From Nevskia sp. (lineage in GTDB: Bacteria > Pseudomonadota > Gammaproteobacteria > Nevskiales > Nevskiaceae): DNA of 64,000 bases. Both the position numbers and the translations under genes were made by a program. How positions within the stretch are numbered: position 1 is the stretch's first letter; each line of letters begins with the position of its first letter. The DNA is taken from assembly GCA_031291075.1 (NCBI GenBank), contig JARLJS010000151.1:1-64000 (forward strand). Direction: 5' to 3'. This document shows, one piece after another, positions 62,185-64,000 of this stretch. The notes under the pieces are model-generated. The model worked only from the letters and a program-made list of their open reading frames with translations, was not told where the DNA came from and searched no databases.

Positions 62185-64000
62185 TCAGGCTGCCTTTGCC
62201 GCCTTGGCGGATTTCATCTGTTCCCTGAGCGCCAGCGTCGCCGCGAGGTCCACCGCAAGATCGTAGTTTTCGAGCGTGCCGGTCAGGACGACGCCGTACC
62301 GTGTGCGGGCGGCCTCAAGGCTGACGTATTCGTCGAGCACATCTTCCTTGACCGCCTCCGGATCGCGCTCCAGGGGAGAGCCGAATCCGGCGCCGCCGCC
62401 GTGCTGGTAGGCAATCACGGCGCCGGCGGGCAGCTGGGCCCGGGCGGTGAGTTCGATGCGGCGCTCGTTGGGGCTGCCGACCTCGAAGTGATTCAGGTAA
62501 GGGCTGGCATCCTCCCCGCCGCACATGCCGCTGAGCGGATGCGCGGCGGACACCATCCAGGCCATGGCCATGGTCGGCTCCAGCACCTTCTTCACGTTGA
62601 GGCTGCCGGGCTGGCCGCGCCACCGGCCGGGGCCGCCGGCATCGGTGGTCATCTCCCGGCTGATGTTCAGCACCGGGAAGCGCAGCTCGGCATCCTCGGC
62701 TTCGGACAGCAGCAGGTTGCCCAGGGCCGCGGGGCAGGAGCCCCAGCCGTCGATGCCGGCGACGGCCGATACATCCATCGACCGCGCGTCGACGCCCTGG
62801 TCCAGCCACATGCCGTGCTGGTCGAAGCCGATCACGGCGTTGGGCATGCCGATCTTGTAGACCTGGGGTTGGCAGCGTCCCGGGACGACCTTCGACAGGG
62901 CCACCGCGACCGCCTCGGTGATTTCGCAGGCCGGGTGAAACGAGCCCAGGGCGGCAGGTGCGTTGGGCGGCGGCTGTGCGATGCAACCTTCCGGGATGCG
63001 GATATCCACCGCATGGAACAGGCCCTCGTTCTTGACGATGCCGGGGTCGACCATGGCGGCCAGCTGCACCATCACATAGCCACGGCTGTTGGCGAAGGTG
63101 TTCCAGACGCCGACGAGCTCGCGGCGGTCGTCGGTGCCTGCCAGGTCCACCGTGAGCTGATCGCCTTGCACGGTGCAGGTGACGTGGACCTTGACGTCCT
63201 TGGTGCCGAGGGTGTCGTGGTCGATGTATACCGTGCCTTCGTAGCTGCCGTCCGGCCAGCGCGCCACTTCCTCGCGGAAACGCTGCTCGGTGTGATCGAT
63301 GCTGTGGTTGATCGCCGCCTTGACGACGTCCGGGCCCCACTTGCGGATCAGGTCCTGCAGCCGTTTCACCGACATCTGCACGCCGCTGATCATCGCGGCG
63401 AGGTCGCCGGAGAAGGTGGCGAAGCGGTTGTTGCGCTCGACCAGGCGGATGATGTCGCGCCGCTTCTCGCCGCGGTGCACCAGCTTGACGCAAGGGATGG
63501 CCAGGCCTTCCGTGAAGATGTCGGTCGCCTCCAGCGTGAATCCCCCGGGGTCCTTGCCGCCGGTGTCACCCTGATGCGCCTGCAGGGCCTGGACCAGGAT
63601 CAGCTCGCCGTGGTCGTCATACACCGGCGCGTAGACGTTGTAGTCGGGCAGGTGTCCGCCGCCGCAGTCGGGGTCGTTGCCGAGAAACACGTCGCCCGGG
63701 CCCCAGTCATACTCCTGGACGTAGTCCAGGCCGTAGCGGACGGTGAGCTGGGACACGAAGGTCAGGTGCGGCGTGCCGATCGAGCCGGACGCGAGCCGGC
63801 CCTGCGCGTCGATGATGCTGGCGTTGCGTTCGTTCGACTGGTTGATGATCGGCGAGGAGGCGGATCGCCCCAGATGCGTGGCGGCCTCGAAGCAGATCGT
63901 CTCCAGCGCCCCGCGAATGATGCCCGCCGTGACCGGATCGACTTTGGCCGCGGTCGGCAGCGGCTTGCGCCTGGCGGCTAGCTTGCGGTTGAGCTCGAAT
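62185..64000 (-). CDS. Hydantoinase/oxoprolinase family protein, B subunit (5' end cut by window)
   Basis: The reading frame is open from the right edge. It starts within the protein at FELNRKLAARRKPLP, followed by KVDPVTAGIIRGALETICFE and NQSNERNASIIDAQGRLASGSIGTP, the usual HyuB N-terminus. GDVFLGNDPDCGGGHLPDYNVYAPVYDD, TDDRRELVGVWNTFANSRGYV and GGAGFGSPLERDPEAVKEDVLDE follow. At least 604 residues are present. It is followed by HyuA 11 bp away. The start codon lies beyond 64000. Confidence 0.9.
   Translation of the reverse strand, partial: FELNRKLAARRKPLPTAAKVDPVTAGIIRGALETICFEAATHLGRSASSPIINQSNERNASIIDAQGRLASGSIGTPHLTFVSQLTVRYGLDYVQEYDWGPGDVFLGNDPDCGGGHLPDYNVYAPVYDDHGELILVQALQAHQGDTGGKDPGGFTLEATDIFTEGLAIPCVKLVHRGEKRRDIIRLVERNNRFATFSGDLAAMISGVQMSVKRLQDLIRKWGPDVVKAAINHSIDHTEQRFREEVARWPDGSYEGTVYIDHDTLGTKDVKVHVTCTVQGDQLTVDLAGTDDRRELVGVWNTFANSRGYVMVQLAAMVDPGIVKNEGLFHAVDIRIPEGCIAQPPPNAPAALGSFHPACEITEAVAVALSKVVPGRCQPQVYKIGMPNAVIGFDQHGMWLDQGVDARSMDVSAVAGIDGWGSCPAALGNLLLSEAEDAELRFPVLNISREMTTDAGGPGRWRGQPGSLNVKKVLEPTMAMAWMVSAAHPLSGMCGGEDASPYLNHFEVGSPNERRIELTARAQLPAGAVIAYQHGGGAGFGSPLERDPEAVKEDVLDEYVSLEAARTRYGVVLTGTLENYDLAVDLAATLALREQMKSAKAAKAA

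Overview
The window is GC-rich, densely coded DNA from an aerobic, Gram-negative, probably gammaproteobacterial chromosome. It has a TonB-dependent receptor, an RND tripartite pump, an IspB-type octaprenyl diphosphate synthase, and intergenic repeats (CCCTCACCC...GAGAGGG and GTCATTCCGGCGCAAGCCGG types) of the kind common in Xanthomonadales/Nevskiales-like lineages. The exact genus cannot be told from the sequence. The gene content (cytochromes P450, Rieske oxygenase, paired acyl-CoA dehydrogenases, MaoC hydratase, CoA transferases) suits a degrader of hydrophobic cyclic compounds such as steroids, terpenoids or hydrocarbons; the substrate is inference.

Layout. 0-0.6 kb: the right end of an IS3-family element interrupts an FkbM-like methyltransferase gene. 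1-3.8 kb: a secreted NHL/beta-propeller-like protein and a divergent secreted protein of unknown function. 3.9-12 kb: a TetR repressor with two palindromic operator candidates, divergent from an RND efflux operon (adaptor, permease, old-yellow-enzyme reductase, outer-membrane channel). 12.1-13.3 kb: ispB and tRNA-Pro(CGG). 13.3-17.6 kb: a decayed integration hot spot. It holds two 3'-truncated tyrosine integrases, a Phd/PemK-like toxin-antitoxin pair, a perfect 52-bp inverted copy of the tRNA-Pro 3' end, an OLD-type ATPase stub, a winged-helix protein and an IS66 remnant.

17.6-33.6 kb is the most unusual part: two divergent operons around a palindrome-rich control region next to a TetR gene. 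The leftward arm reads 32-aa membrane peptide, VWA protein, MoxR/NorQ ATPase, 44-aa membrane peptide, a five-helix membrane protein, a one-helix membrane protein with an extracytoplasmic domain, P450, small beta-rich protein, TonB receptor, 39-aa membrane peptide, AveC-like membrane protein. The rightward arm reads TetR, a second AveC-like protein, a double-SDR fusion, a second VWA protein and a second MoxR ATPase. MoxR/VWA pairs normally mature metalloenzymes (NorQD, CbbQO, CoxDE), yet no known client enzyme is present. I propose that the unrecognised membrane proteins are the client: a candidate undescribed membrane metal-dependent enzyme system.

33.7-64 kb is a set of catabolic operons. 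Leftward: an amidohydrolase, Rieske oxygenase, Rieske ferredoxin and a two-subunit acyl-CoA dehydrogenase; then a YhdH/AcuI-like reductase, a MaoC-type hydratase and an acyl-CoA ligase. A DHA2 exporter is divergent from a VOC enzyme, a single-chain indolepyruvate ferredoxin oxidoreductase and a nitronate monooxygenase-like protein. Then leftward again: HyuB/HyuA (HyuB cut by the window edge), two family III CoA transferases, an AraC regulator, P450, SDR, and a ferredoxin / ketosteroid-dehydrogenase-like flavoprotein / cupin / enoyl-CoA hydratase / EthD-like operon. Together these fit oxygenation, CoA activation or transfer, and beta-oxidation-type ring or side-chain breakdown. No ferredoxin reductase is encoded for the two ferredoxins and two P450s.
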